DNA of 64,000 bases from Ellagibacter isourolithinifaciens (GCF_008831035.1 NZ_WAJR01000005.1:1-64000), one strand, 5' to 3'; numbered from the stretch's first letter, positions 31,459 through 40,767 are shown. Notes: generated by a model from the letters alone, not told the origin. Made by a program: numbers and translations.

Positions 31459-34122
31459 TTACTTGCCGTTGAGCTCCCAGCAGCCGATCTCCTTGTAGGC
31501 ACGGTCCCAGACGGTCTCGGCATCGGGGTTGTCGTAGTACTCGATGGGCACGTTCTCGTCAGACTGATCGGCCGGGTCGATGCAGGGGTAGACCTTGCAC
31601 AGCAGGCCGCGTGCGTTCCAAGTTGCGGTCATCTTGTCGGCGAGATCGGGGTCGTCGTCGATGAGCACATTTGCGGCGCAATCGAACACGCCTTGGCTCC
31701 ACGGCTCCTCGGCGGGAAGCTCCGGGTACCACCATGAAGGCGGAACCTGGACCATGCCCTCGGGGACGTCCCAGCCCACATGAGCCTTCTGGCGGATGCG
31801 TCCCATGCGCGTCTCGATCCAGATCCAGTCCCCTTCGCGAATGTGCAGCTTACGAGCATCGTTGATGTGCATCCAAGTCATTGGCCAGGGGACGACCGAG
31901 CGAGTACCGTGACCGGGCGTGCGCATCTCGGAGTGGTACAACGGGCTGATGCGGCCGGAGGTGGTCAGGCGCAGCGGGTACTCCTTGGCCAGCTCGGGGT
32001 TGCCCAGCGGAGTCTCGGGCTCGGTGTAGACAGGAATGGGATCATAGCCGAGCTCCTCGAGGACGGAGGAGAAGATCTCGGCCTTGCGGGAGGGAGTTGC
32101 GAAGCCGCGCAGCTGACCGTTGGCAAGGGGCTTTGCGTACTTGTAGAAGTCCGTGCCGTAGGGGAAGTAGTTGCCGAGGTTGGTCGCCTTCTCGCGATTC
32201 ATGTCGGGCACGCGCTCGAGGCGGTATTCGATGAGGTCCTCGTAGGTCTCCCAGGGCCAGTACTCCTTCTGGCCGCATGCGATGCCGAGTGCCCTGAAGA
32301 AGTCGAAGTCCATGTGGCGGTCGTAGAGGGGCTCGACGCCGCGGTCTCCGGTAACGATGAAGTCGTTGGAGTCCTCAGAGGTGGTGCAGCAGGGGCGCTC
32401 CATCCAGTCGGCTGCGGGGATGATGTAGTCGGCGAGAGCTGCAGTCGGGGTCTTCCAGTAGTCGACGACGACGAGGAGCTCGAGGGCCTTGAGGGCCTTG
32501 TAGACGCGCTTGGTGTTCGGCGCCCAGGCCAGCGGGTTGGAGGACCAGCAGATGCAGGCGGTGACGGGGTAGGGGTCCTTCTCCAGAATTGCCTTCCACA
32601 TCAGGGACGGGCTGCACAGCATCTGGTGCAACATCGGGCGGTTCAGGCCGAACATCTTGCGGTAGCACTTGTCGATCGCCTTGAAGCCATGCCAGGACAT
32701 GACGCGGAACCGCTCGTTGCCGATGTAGTCCTTCTGAATCTCGGGGGTGAGGAGATCTGAAAGCTCGAGCTCAGAGTCGCGGACGGGGAACAGCTTCTCC
32801 TTGTCGTCCGGGTCAGCCGGCTGACCGACGTACTCGCCGCCGGGGTTGTCGATGTTGCCGGTGAGGATGCGTGCCATGGTCTTGGCAATGCCAAACTGGG
32901 ATGCGTTGATGCCGTGCTGGTCGCCGCCGCCCAGGCCCCAGCCGATGAATGCAGGACCGTTGGTTGCGTACAGGCGTGCTGCCTCGCGGATCTTGCGAGC
33001 GGGGACGTTGGAGATCTTGGAGGCGCGCTCGGGCGTCCAGTCCTTGAAACGATCCTCGATGGCGTCGAAGGCAGTCCAGCACTCGACCTCGGAGCCGTCG
33101 GCCATCTTGATCTTGAAGGTGCCCTGCAGGGCCGGGGTGACCTCGCAATCCTCGTAGTAGCGGTTCTCGTCGGAGCACCAGGTCACAGGCTGGCCGCTAA
33201 TCTCGTTGATTGCAAGGAAATCCTCGTGCTTGCCGCCGTTGAACTCGTCGAGGCGCACAAGCTTGCCAGTGTCCTTGCGGACCAGGAAGGGGGCGTTGGA
33301 CCAGTAGCGAACGAACTTGTCATCCCACAGCTTCTCCTCGAAGATGACGTTGAGCCATGCGAAGGAGATTGCGCAGTCAGTGCCGGGATAGGGCTGCAGC
33401 CAGATGTCTGCAGTTGCGGAGCCGTCGATGCAGGTGGTGTCGATGTTGATGTATTGGGCGGGGTTGTCCTGGTTGACTTCGATGCGGCCGCGCATGGTGC
33501 GCCACAGCGGACCCTCGGGAGCGTAGGCTTCAGACCAGCGCTTGCCCCAGTTGACGATTGTGCCGGTATAAGAGGGGGAGACGGGCATGATTGCCTCGAC
33601 GGGCCAACCAACCATAGCCATGTTCAAGGAGTAGTTCCAGCACCAGCAGATAGTGCCAGGGTCAACAACGTTGCCGGGGTTGCCAAAGAGATTGAAGAAG
33701 CGCGTGCGTGCCCACAAGTGATCGGAGCGGTACGTGCCCTCGGAAGAGAACAGGGTCTTGGCGCCGTACTTCTCCTTAAGTGCCATGAGCTTGGTGGAAA
33801 TCTCGTCGATCGCCTGTTCCCAGGAGATCTCTTCCCACTTGTCCTCGCCCTTCTCGCCAACGCGCTTCATGCAGTGGTTGATGCGCTTGGGATGGTAGTG
33901 GAACTTGATTGCTTTTTCGCCCTTGCTACCGAGGCGGTTGCAGAGAACGGAGCCCTCCTCTTCGTTAGGGCGCATCTCTACCAGGCGGCCGGTCTTGGTG
34001 TCGACACCGCACCAGACACCGCAGTTCATGTGGCACATGAAGCAACGGGTCCTGCGCCAGCGGATGCCGTTCTCATCGACCGTGTTGTTGGGGACGCCCA
34101 ACATGGAAACCTTCTCGCTCAT
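31459..34122 (-). CDS. Cytoplasmic Mo/W-bisPGD enzyme, acetylene hydratase/catechol dehydroxylase-like
   Basis: An 887-aa oxidoreductase. The 4Fe-4S motif is Cys27-x2-Cys30-x3-Cys34 and Cys61 (RRTRCFMCHMNCG; GSVLCNR). There is no Tat signal, so it is cytoplasmic, unlike the DmsA-like protein. PGTICWCWN (155-163) sits where acetylene hydratase has its metal-ligating cysteine, so Cys159 or Cys161 is the likely ligand. The rest follows the family: molybdopterin core, then a dinucleotide-binding domain with HGTRSVVPWPMTWMHINDA. Eggerthellaceae relatives include catechol dehydroxylases and pyrogallol-type hydroxytransferases, but substrate cannot be assigned from sequence. Neighbours: a LuxR/MalT regulator, a ferredoxin, and divergent genes for two unusual small proteins. 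Confidence 0.85.
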   Translation of the reverse strand: MSEKVSMLGVPNNTVDENGIRWRRTRCFMCHMNCGVWCGVDTKTGRLVEMRPNEEEGSVLCNRLGSKGEKAIKFHYHPKRINHCMKRVGEKGEDKWEEISWEQAIDEISTKLMALKEKYGAKTLFSSEGTYRSDHLWARTRFFNLFGNPGNVVDPGTICWCWNYSLNMAMVGWPVEAIMPVSPSYTGTIVNWGKRWSEAYAPEGPLWRTMRGRIEVNQDNPAQYINIDTTCIDGSATADIWLQPYPGTDCAISFAWLNVIFEEKLWDDKFVRYWSNAPFLVRKDTGKLVRLDEFNGGKHEDFLAINEISGQPVTWCSDENRYYEDCEVTPALQGTFKIKMADGSEVECWTAFDAIEDRFKDWTPERASKISNVPARKIREAARLYATNGPAFIGWGLGGGDQHGINASQFGIAKTMARILTGNIDNPGGEYVGQPADPDDKEKLFPVRDSELELSDLLTPEIQKDYIGNERFRVMSWHGFKAIDKCYRKMFGLNRPMLHQMLCSPSLMWKAILEKDPYPVTACICWSSNPLAWAPNTKRVYKALKALELLVVVDYWKTPTAALADYIIPAADWMERPCCTTSEDSNDFIVTGDRGVEPLYDRHMDFDFFRALGIACGQKEYWPWETYEDLIEYRLERVPDMNREKATNLGNYFPYGTDFYKYAKPLANGQLRGFATPSRKAEIFSSVLEELGYDPIPVYTEPETPLGNPELAKEYPLRLTTSGRISPLYHSEMRTPGHGTRSVVPWPMTWMHINDARKLHIREGDWIWIETRMGRIRQKAHVGWDVPEGMVQVPPSWWYPELPAEEPWSQGVFDCAANVLIDDDPDLADKMTATWNARGLLCKVYPCIDPADQSDENVPIEYYDNPDAETVWDRAYKEIGCWELNGK

Positions 34123-34408
34123 TGTGAGTTCCTCTCTCCTAGGCTTCTCTTCACAATGTCGGGGCCCTCACCCCGACTCAGCGATGCTCCACATATTAAG
34201 ATCATTGACAGTCTATGGAATCCGCCTAAGAGTTGAAATCAAGGTTGTCATTAGTTGAGAATTGGTTGAAGAGTAGATGCGAAGATGAAAAAAGACGATG
34301 AGCAGATGCCTGTTCGAGAATCCTATTGGTCTCTTTAAACGCATAAAGTAAAGGCGGAGGAAGGCAATGCCTGATTAGGGTTTGCGCCGTCAGAGAGAGG
34401 AATCGATC

Positions 34409-34960
34409 ATGGAAACAAAGAACAGCGCTCAGGTTCAAGCCAACATTCCCAATGCATCCCTTAGTTCTTATGAGCCTGTCAAGATAAGCTTGGCTGATGC
34501 GCCGAGCGCCGAGGCGGAGCAGCTCGAGGGCTACAAGCGCGCGGTGGCGGCGATGGAGCTTGCAACGCGCGTTTGCGGTGATATCGACCCCGCGATCTAC
34601 GAGCAAGCCGCACTGGGTATCCGCACCCAGGCCCAAGCGCAGGCCGAGGCGCAGGGGACTACTCTTTCTGCAATGCTCGTCGATCAGAAGATCTCTCTCG
34701 AGCAGTACGAGCGCATGACGGCCCTGCAGGCAAACGACATGGTCAACCAGGGTCTTGCCCTCGATGCGTGGGCTCGCCATTACGGCATCGAGCCGAGCGA
34801 GGAAGACGTCATGGAGATGATCGAAAGTATGGCACCCGGTCATGAGAAGGAGCTGCTTGAGGAGCTTAGCCAGAATCCGGCGCAGCTCGAGGCATTGAGC
34901 ATCGCCGTGATGCGCTTTGCAGCTAACAAGCACCTTGCCGCTACAGCGATCGTCGAGTAG
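34409..34960 (+). CDS. Trigger-factor C-terminal-domain-like protein
   Basis: A 183-aa helical protein. Its second half (TLSAMLVDQKISLEQYERMT through LALDAWARHYGIEPSEEDV and AVMRFAANKHLAA) resembles the chaperone arm of trigger factor, where a similar A-x-x-Y-G-I-x-x-[ST]-E-E-D-V pattern occurs. The ribosome-binding and PPIase domains are missing. No signal peptide is seen. It is divergent from the Mo-enzyme gene and 87 bases upstream of a PQ-loop protein gene. A chaperone for the Mo enzyme, in place of a TorD, is possible but only inference. Start ATG at 34409. Confidence 0.55.
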   Translation: METKNSAQVQANIPNASLSSYEPVKISLADAPSAEAEQLEGYKRAVAAMELATRVCGDIDPAIYEQAALGIRTQAQAQAEAQGTTLSAMLVDQKISLEQYERMTALQANDMVNQGLALDAWARHYGIEPSEEDVMEMIESMAPGHEKELLEELSQNPAQLEALSIAVMRFAANKHLAATAIVE

Positions 34961-35047
34961 CGACAGCTTTTCTGTTTTAGAGAGGCGGGCGTGGAGTCGA
35001 CCGCACGAAAAGGAACTCCACGTCCACATGTATATTGAGGAGGAAAA

Positions 35048-35389
35048 ATGGAACTGTTCGACACGCGCTTCTTCGAGATGCTCTTCTTGATCTGCTTTGG
35101 CATCTCGTGGCCTATGAACATCGTCAAAGCGGTCCGTGGCAAGACCTCGAAGGGCGTCAGCCTCTGGTTCTTGCTGGTTTGCTTCATCGGCTATATCTTT
35201 GGCATCATCGCGAAGCTTGTGGACGACACGCTGTCGTACACCTTGATTTTCTACTGTCTGAACATCTGCATGGTGGGAACCTGCGTCGTGTTCTACTTCA
35301 TCAACGCGCATCGTGACAAATTGGCCGATGAGGCCGCACAGGCCGCCGCGGGTTCGCAGCCCACTTCTGACGGCGGAGATGGCCGCTGA
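35048..35389 (+). CDS. Small PQ-loop/SemiSWEET-like membrane protein
   Basis: A 113-aa protein with three hydrophobic helices (about 8-24, 40-60, 68-88). FGISWPMNIVKAVRGKTSKG, VSLWFLL resembles the PQ-loop motif (P..W.N..K..R.K...G.S...) of SemiSWEET-type transporters. AGGAGGAAAA precedes the ATG. It may be co-transcribed with the preceding trigger-factor-like gene; the substrate is unknown. A Gly/Ser tail ends the protein. Confidence 0.7.
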   Translation: MELFDTRFFEMLFLICFGISWPMNIVKAVRGKTSKGVSLWFLLVCFIGYIFGIIAKLVDDTLSYTLIFYCLNICMVGTCVVFYFINAHRDKLADEAAQAAAGSQPTSDGGDGR

Positions 35390-35493
35390 TTGCGATTTCG
35401 AGTTACGAGGGGCTGGAGGGAGAGAGTCCGTGCTGTGGCTGCAAGGTGCGGTCCGCAGCATCTCATAGGTGTTCGTCGCCTCGATAGAACTGC

Positions 35494-35519
35494 AAACGGC
35501 CTCGTCAGAGGCCGTTTTT
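35494..35519 (+). terminator. Rho-independent terminator
   Basis: AAACGGCCTC (35494-35503) pairs exactly with GAGGCCGTTT (35508-35517), followed by TTT. It ends the 34409-35389 operon. Confidence 0.9.
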
Positions 35520-36037
35520 ATGCCGTGATCCGTCTGTGACCCAAACGGCGAAATTCTTCTTTAGAAATATTGATACGTTACCGTATCAGTTCTCTGGTTG
35601 CAGGTGGCTAGCGTGTCTGCATCACCTCAGGTGGCGTATTACCGCAGGTAATGATCCGAACTCGTATCAACCGTTACTCGGCCGTTTCGCGCATTATCGT
35701 TGCGTGAGTTTTTGACTTGAGTTCAGCGATAGGTGATTATGCTGTGTGAGCTGCCGGAACATCTTATTTCTGACGCGACGGAGCTTCTCGTTCGACCAGG
35801 GATATCTCAAAGATGCATCGAGGAGGACGTCTCGCTTGCCGGTAAAGACTGTCTAAGTGTCATTCTTGGGGAAACTCAAAAGGAGTGCTTCAGCTGCTCA
35901 CGGTGTCTCTTTCATTACTCCTGTGCAAACTCGCAATGCTTTTGGGATGGTGCGACTTGGATTGGGCGCTGCGGGCCACTAAGCCTCTGATGCCTGGGAT
36001 TGGACACGCAAGTTTGATAGTGTTTGCGCTCCGCGCC
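35520..36037. other. Intergenic stretch, no confident gene
   Basis: About 520 bases. GATACGTTACCGTATC at about 35571-35586 is a near-palindrome, and other ACC/GGT-rich half-sites follow to 35670. Open frames of 60-85 codons here have no recognisable content. It faces the ends of the flanking operons. Confidence 0.35.
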
Positions 36038-37015
36038 TTACTCGCGCGGCTGAAAGGCATTTACTAAATTTACGCTACCTGAGCTGTTTGCAGCTCGGTA
36101 CCATGAAGGCGATCGTCCGAAGGTTGCCGCGAAAGCGGCGGAGAATTTGCTCGGGTTGCGATATCCCACGGAGAGTGCAATGTCCGATATGTTTTTATCG
36201 GTAGCGACAAGAAGCTGGGCGGCGCGCCCCATACGGCATTGGCGGCGGTATGCCATCGGCGCAATCCCGAACGCCTTCGTGAATTTTTCCTTGAAAGCGG
36301 ATATGCCCATACATGACGCTTCTGCCACATCTGCCACTGCGACGTTCTGCTCGAGATTCGATCCGAGAAGCCTCATGCCCCTTTCAAGAGATTCGATAGT
36401 ACTTCTTTGCAGATAGTCTTCTGCTCGCGGGGCAAGACGAGGGGTCGCGTTGACAAGAGAGATGAGTTCGAGCGCTTTGAGACGCAGCCGCATCAGCGGT
36501 TCCCGTTCGTCGATATCCCAAAACGATTCGAGAAGAGCCTTCATTGAGGGGTCGGGCGCATAGATCTTGCAGCCGCTCGACCCTGTGAGCCGCTGCGCAA
36601 GGGCATCGAAGTCGAGGGAGAGGAGGCGGGAGAGAACCTCCGCTCCCTCCGACCGGCTGATTCTGATGGTAAATCCTGTGTACAGCGGCGCAGGAAACCT
36701 CATGGAGCGCTTTCTAATCCGCTCGTCATGCACGGCAAGCTCACCGTCTCCGAGGCGGATGCCATCGTCAAGTTGGAACCGACCGCGCAAGCACCAGTCA
36801 ATCTGGAGCTCGAGCGGCTCGATGTCGTCCCATGACGCGGTGCCCTGGGGGATGCTGTTGAACGCCAGGGAAACGCCGTTGAAGAGCTCGAACACATCAA
36901 TGACGCCCGCCTCGCTGCCGTCCATGCGCAGATGGTATCGAATGGACGCCCCGTCCGCTCTGACGGCGCGCAGCTTGTCGGCGTTTCTCCTTGCGAGTAT
37001 GTCGAATACTGTCAT
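36038..37015 (-). CDS. AraC-family transcriptional regulator
   Basis: A 325-aa regulator. The C-terminal about 100 residues form the double helix-turn-helix of AraC/XylS: VADVAEASCMGISAFKEKFT, KAFGIAPMAYRRQCRMGRAA, ISDIALSVGYRNPSKFSAAF. The N-terminal half resembles PchR-type regulators of iron/siderophore genes. The ATG follows AAGGAG, which overlaps the stop of the ECF ATPase gene four bases away, so it is translationally coupled to the transporter operon and probably regulates it. Confidence 0.9.
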   Translation of the reverse strand: MTVFDILARRNADKLRAVRADGASIRYHLRMDGSEAGVIDVFELFNGVSLAFNSIPQGTASWDDIEPLELQIDWCLRGRFQLDDGIRLGDGELAVHDERIRKRSMRFPAPLYTGFTIRISRSEGAEVLSRLLSLDFDALAQRLTGSSGCKIYAPDPSMKALLESFWDIDEREPLMRLRLKALELISLVNATPRLAPRAEDYLQRSTIESLERGMRLLGSNLEQNVAVADVAEASCMGISAFKEKFTKAFGIAPMAYRRQCRMGRAAQLLVATDKNISDIALSVGYRNPSKFSAAFAATFGRSPSWYRAANSSGSVNLVNAFQPRE

Positions 37016-37019
37016 GGCC

Positions 37020-38615
37020 TCACTCCTTCTGTCGCGAATAAGGAGTCTTGCGGATTGACGGATCATCTTCTCCTGCATGGTATTCCGACCGGAAGAAGGA
37101 CGCTAGCCGACTGATGCCGCTTTCTTCGAGCGGGTAAGCCTCCGTGATTCTCCCCCTGTCCATTACGGCGACGTGCGTGCAGCACGATAGCGCGAACTCC
37201 GGATCGTGCGTGATGACGACCTGCGTGATGCCTCGTTCACACACGCGGCAGATGCCTTCGGCGACCTGTTGCATGTGGAAGAGGTCGAGACCGCTCGTCG
37301 GCTCATCGTAGACGACGAGCGCCCGGTTGGTGGCAAGCGCTTGGGCGATGGCGACGCGCTGGCGCTGCCCGCCCGAAAGCGACAGCGGGTGATCTTCGGC
37401 GAACAGGTCGAGGTCGAGGTCGCACAGGATGTCGAGCCCGCGTTGCTGCCTGTCGGGTCCCTCCATGCCGAGCACCACCTCGTCGAGTACGCTTTCCGAG
37501 AAGAGCTGGTGGCTCGCATCCTGCATGACCATGAAGCATTTTCGCCTGCGCGCACGCTTTCCCAGGCGAGCCCCTTCTAAGGTCACGGTTCCGTCGCATC
37601 GGTTGAGGCCGCATACGGCCTCGGCGAAGGTGGACTTTCCAGCGCCACATGCGCCGACAAGCGCCGTGATGCTTCCGACGGGAAGCTCGAGGCTGGCGAT
37701 TTCGAGGGTTTTCTCGAGGACTCCGTTTTTCCGGCAGTGTGCCGTCAGGTTCTCGAGGCGCACCACGTTTTCTCCGAGCGCCGCCTTTTGCGCATAGGGC
37801 ATCGCTGGGACGCTACAGCAACCGCTGTTTCGGAAGGCGTCGTCGACGCTTCGCGCGCGCAGCCCGAGCCGTATGCGCTCGGCATCGTCGAGACGCGCGA
37901 ACTCGTCAGCCGTCCATCGGCGCGCGAGGCGGCCGTTGTCGAGGTAGAGCACGTAATCCGCGATCCCTTCAAGGTAGTGGATCCGATGCTCTGCCACGAG
38001 TACGGCGGTCCCCGTGGCCTTCCAGCGCGAAATTGCCATGCGAAGCTGAGCGATTGCCTCGAAGTCGAGGTTAGACGACGGCTCGTCCAGCACGACGAGC
38101 GCGGGAGACGTAGCCGCGGCGCTTGCGCACGCCACGCGCTGCTTCTGACCGCCCGAGAGAGAAAAGAGGCTTTCGTCGATCAGGGGTGTTAGATTGAACT
38201 CCTTTGCCGAAGCGTCCACCCGCCGTTCGATATCGGCGGGTTCGAATCCCAGGTTCTCGCATCCGAAGGCGACTTCCCCCCGAACATCGACGTTGTAGAA
38301 CTGAGTCTTGGGATTTTGAAAGACGCTGCCGACGAATCGTGCGGTCTCCCAGAGCTCCGCATGCGCGACGTCGAGGCCGCATACGCGAACGGTGCCGGTT
38401 TCCGTCCCTTCGTAGAAATGCGGCGCGAGGCCATTCGCGAGGCGCGTGACGGTGGTCTTGCCGCAGCCGGACGACCCGCACAGCAATGCAACCTCGCCTT
38501 TCCCCAGCGAAAGGGATATTCCCTCGACACCTGCTCCGGAGTGTCCCCCCGCATAGGAAAACGACGCTTCGCTCATGAAAAGGACGGGGGATTCGGTCTT
38601 TGTTTCTTTTACCAT
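37020..38615 (-). CDS. ecfA: ECF transporter ATPase, two fused ABC domains
   Basis: A 531-aa protein with two ATPase domains, equivalent to EcfA1 and EcfA2 in one chain. Domain 1: Walker A CGSSGCGKTT and LSGGQKQRVA. Domain 2: Walker A GACGAGKST and LSGGQRQRVA. The ATG at 38615 overlaps the stop of the EcfT gene (ATGGTAA) with GGAGG upstream, fixing the start; the frame is open further upstream only inside EcfT. Supplies energy for the membrane pair EcfT/S. Confidence 0.92.
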   Translation of the reverse strand: MVKETKTESPVLFMSEASFSYAGGHSGAGVEGISLSLGKGEVALLCGSSGCGKTTVTRLANGLAPHFYEGTETGTVRVCGLDVAHAELWETARFVGSVFQNPKTQFYNVDVRGEVAFGCENLGFEPADIERRVDASAKEFNLTPLIDESLFSLSGGQKQRVACASAAATSPALVVLDEPSSNLDFEAIAQLRMAISRWKATGTAVLVAEHRIHYLEGIADYVLYLDNGRLARRWTADEFARLDDAERIRLGLRARSVDDAFRNSGCCSVPAMPYAQKAALGENVVRLENLTAHCRKNGVLEKTLEIASLELPVGSITALVGACGAGKSTFAEAVCGLNRCDGTVTLEGARLGKRARRRKCFMVMQDASHQLFSESVLDEVVLGMEGPDRQQRGLDILCDLDLDLFAEDHPLSLSGGQRQRVAIAQALATNRALVVYDEPTSGLDLFHMQQVAEGICRVCERGITQVVITHDPEFALSCCTHVAVMDRGRITEAYPLEESGISRLASFFRSEYHAGEDDPSIRKTPYSRQKE

Positions 38616-39349
38616 GCGATCGCCTCCGGGAATGCGAGGCTCAAGGCGAGCGCCGCCGTTGCGGCAAGTGACACAGCGATAACTACAGCGTCGACCAATG
38701 CGAACCCGACGCTGCCGGTGTTCGTTCTTGGCCAAGGCGCGCCGAGTCCTCGCGCCAAGGCGGCCGCTGACAGATCCTCTCCGATGGAGACGGCGCAGCT
38801 CATGAGTGGGACGAGGCAGTTTTCCACATAGGAAGCCCCGCGGGAGATCGGGGTGATGTTTCGCATCCGCATGGCAGCGTTGATCGCCCGCGCTTCCTGG
38901 CCAAGCGTGGGAAAGAACCTGAACAGCACCGACAGCGGGATGGCAATCCAGTCGGGAATGCGCATGCGCCCCATTGCCGCCATGAACTCGGATACCGTCG
39001 TCGTGGCGAATACGAAATATGCGAGTGCAAGGGTGGGCACGAAGCGGGAGACTACAGTCGCCGTCGCAACGGTAATAGCGTTCGCTATGCCTTCAAGCGT
39101 GGGCGCGGCGAACGCAGCGAGCGCGTAGGACCCGAGATACGCCGCGAGCATGAGCCCTGCCGCATGCATGCGCCCTGATATCGCGAGCAGGCCGAACGGA
39201 AACAGCAGCATCGCCGTGCGCACGGCGAACATCGCGCCTCCGTTTCCTCCGAGCAGGAGTACTGTTGAGACTGCGAACAGCATCACCATCTTTGTGCGCG
39301 GGTCGAGCCGCACCGACCGCTCTCCTGCCTTTGACCGAAGCAGTTCCAT
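38609..39349 (-). CDS. ecfT: ECF transporter transmembrane subunit (CbiQ/EcfT)
   Basis: A 246-aa membrane protein of the EcfT family. It starts MELLRSKAGERSVRLDPRTK and has five or six helices, with the cytoplasmic AxRARG-like coupling segment represented by MRMRNITP and ALARGLGAP. Between the substrate-binding subunit and the ATPase, as is normal. Confidence 0.85.
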   Translation of the reverse strand: MELLRSKAGERSVRLDPRTKMVMLFAVSTVLLLGGNGGAMFAVRTAMLLFPFGLLAISGRMHAAGLMLAAYLGSYALAAFAAPTLEGIANAITVATATVVSRFVPTLALAYFVFATTTVSEFMAAMGRMRIPDWIAIPLSVLFRFFPTLGQEARAINAAMRMRNITPISRGASYVENCLVPLMSCAVSIGEDLSAAALARGLGAPWPRTNTGSVGFALVDAVVIAVSLAATAALALSLAFPEAIAW

Positions 39350-39374
39350 TATCTAAGGTCCTTCCGCGGCATCT

Positions 39375-39995
39375 CTACGCGATGCCCGCGCGCACGAAAT
39401 GTTTCTTCAAGATGGCGCGCCCGATGAAGCCACCGATGATTCCCGTTGCGAAACATGCTACGAGCAGAACCGGATACATCTCCGGCTGCAGATAGGTCAT
39501 GAGCTCATTCACGTAGGCGTCGCCGTATTGGGCGCGCACGGTGGGGAGGTACGTGTTTGCAGTGATGAGAAACGGCAGGAAGTTGCCGATAATCCAGCAA
39601 CTGAACACGCCGTGCGACAGGATGGCACGCGATGCCGACGCGTAGCTTCCCGATTTCCAGATGAGGTCTGCGATGAGCCCGAAGACGAGACCTGTTGCGA
39701 TAGAGAAGTAGCCCATGCCGGTGATGAACATGATGATGCCGGTGAGCAGGCCGAGTATTGTTGTCATTCCGAACTTGCGTGCGCGCGTGAGAAAAAGCAT
39801 GTACGGTATTCCTGCGATGAGCGGAATGATTCCGCAAATGGCTGCCATGAGGATGGGAATGAATCCCAGGCACGCTACCGCGAACACGACGACGAAGTAT
39901 ATCGCTGTGAAGATGCCTACGTTGATGAGGTCTTTTCCTGTTAGTCTCCCTCCTGTTTTCGACGTGGAAGCGGATGCGTTCCCAGTGGTTTTCAT
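39375..39995 (-). CDS. ECF transporter substrate-binding subunit (MptD/Trep_Strep family)
   Basis: A 206-aa membrane protein with six helices, beginning with LTGKDLINVGIFTAIYFVVV, the opening of the MptD/Trep_Strep (TIGR02185) family of S components. Substrates of this family are not established. First gene of the operon MptD-like, EcfT, EcfA, AraC; the AraC partner of PchR type might hint at metal or siderophore uptake. Confidence 0.85.
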   Translation of the reverse strand: MKTTGNASASTSKTGGRLTGKDLINVGIFTAIYFVVVFAVACLGFIPILMAAICGIIPLIAGIPYMLFLTRARKFGMTTILGLLTGIIMFITGMGYFSIATGLVFGLIADLIWKSGSYASASRAILSHGVFSCWIIGNFLPFLITANTYLPTVRAQYGDAYVNELMTYLQPEMYPVLLVACFATGIIGGFIGRAILKKHFVRAGIA

Positions 39996-40236
39996 GTGCG
40001 AATCCTTTCCCGTGCGGCTCTTCAGCCGCCGCGCCTTCTATGAAGTTAGCCATATACAACAATAATCCATTTTGGCGAATACGCACAGAGTTGCAACTCC
40101 AAATAGCCGCGCGTGCTCTAAAAGGCCGCACGTCCTGCAGGACGGAAGGGTTCGATTTGCGACCGCCCGGGACGGTGCCGCCACTGCGTGGGAGTCATCT
40201 CGAAGGCACGGGAAGGCGGGCGGGTTGACGCAACCC
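39996..40236. other. Promoter region of the ECF operon, no gene
   Basis: Reading on the minus strand, GTTGTATATGGC near 40045-40060 could be part of the promoter. GCGGCTCTTCAGCCGC at about 40015-40030 is a small hairpin near the first start. Nothing else is recognisable. Confidence 0.35.
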
Positions 40237-40330
40237 TTATTTGCGCAGATACGCCGTAGAGCGGCCGGCGCCGATCTTCTCCAAGTACCCCTCGCGCACG
40301 AGCGCTCGCGGCGCGTTTTCGACAGTGGAA
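40237..40330 (-). pseudogene. Winged-helix C-terminal fragment of a lost regulator gene
   Basis: The frame ends APRALVREGYLEKIGAGRST, AYLRK, which is the C-terminal wing of AlbA_2/Fic-type accessory proteins (L..GYLEKIGAGRST.Y). Nothing upstream in frame belongs to such a protein, so this is a truncated relic. Confidence 0.5.
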
Positions 40331-40435
40331 AGCGGCGTTTCGAAAGCCAGGATGGGGTTAGCAGGCACGCGGCTGGACGGCGGAAGGCGACCCCATTGAC
40401 GCCAAATTCCAGGAGCTTCGCCTGCAAGGGGTTGT

Positions 40436-40708
40436 ATGAACGTCAAGTTTTTCGCTACGTATCGTATGATTGTGGGGCAGGGGTGCATTAACCTCCCCGC
40501 CCCTCGCGACGTTTTGGAGCTGCTGGAAATATTGGAACAACGCTACCCTGATTTCCAGGGGCTGCTGCTCAACGACGATCATACCGATAAGGGACGCGAT
40601 GCCATCGTGCTGGTGTGCGGCCGCCATATTGAGCATTTGGATGGCGTGCGCACCCCGCTTTCCGAGCAGGATTACGTAGCCGTGACGCCGCTAATTGCGG
40701 GAGGTTGA
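40436..40708 (+). CDS. moaD: MoaD/ThiS-family sulfur carrier
   Basis: A 90-aa beta-grasp protein starting MNVKFFATYRMI and ending LIAGG, the C-terminal Gly-Gly that carries the thiocarboxylate used in molybdopterin synthesis. The TGATG arrangement places it directly upstream of the NuoE-like gene, 59 bases apart. A MoaD here hints that the diaphorase serves a Mo enzyme such as a formate dehydrogenase. Confidence 0.85.
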   Translation: MNVKFFATYRMIVGQGCINLPAPRDVLELLEILEQRYPDFQGLLLNDDHTDKGRDAIVLVCGRHIEHLDGVRTPLSEQDYVAVTPLIAGG

Positions 40709-40767
40709 TGCCGCAATGTGCGGCGGACACCGAGCACGCGTCCTTCGAAAACGCGAAGGAGACTCCT

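Noticed and set aside
32914-34236. Plus-strand frame of 440 codons opposite the cytoplasmic Mo enzyme
   Set aside because: Shadow of a high-GC gene; no motif.
35733-35990. 85-codon plus-strand frame with several cysteines (ECFSCSRC...)
   Set aside because: Cysteines are irregularly spaced, there is no family match and no ribosome binding site; kept as non-coding.
38230-38260. GTTCGAATCC-like sequence resembling a tRNA T-loop
   Set aside because: It lies inside the first ATPase domain of the ECF protein and no cloverleaf can be formed around it.
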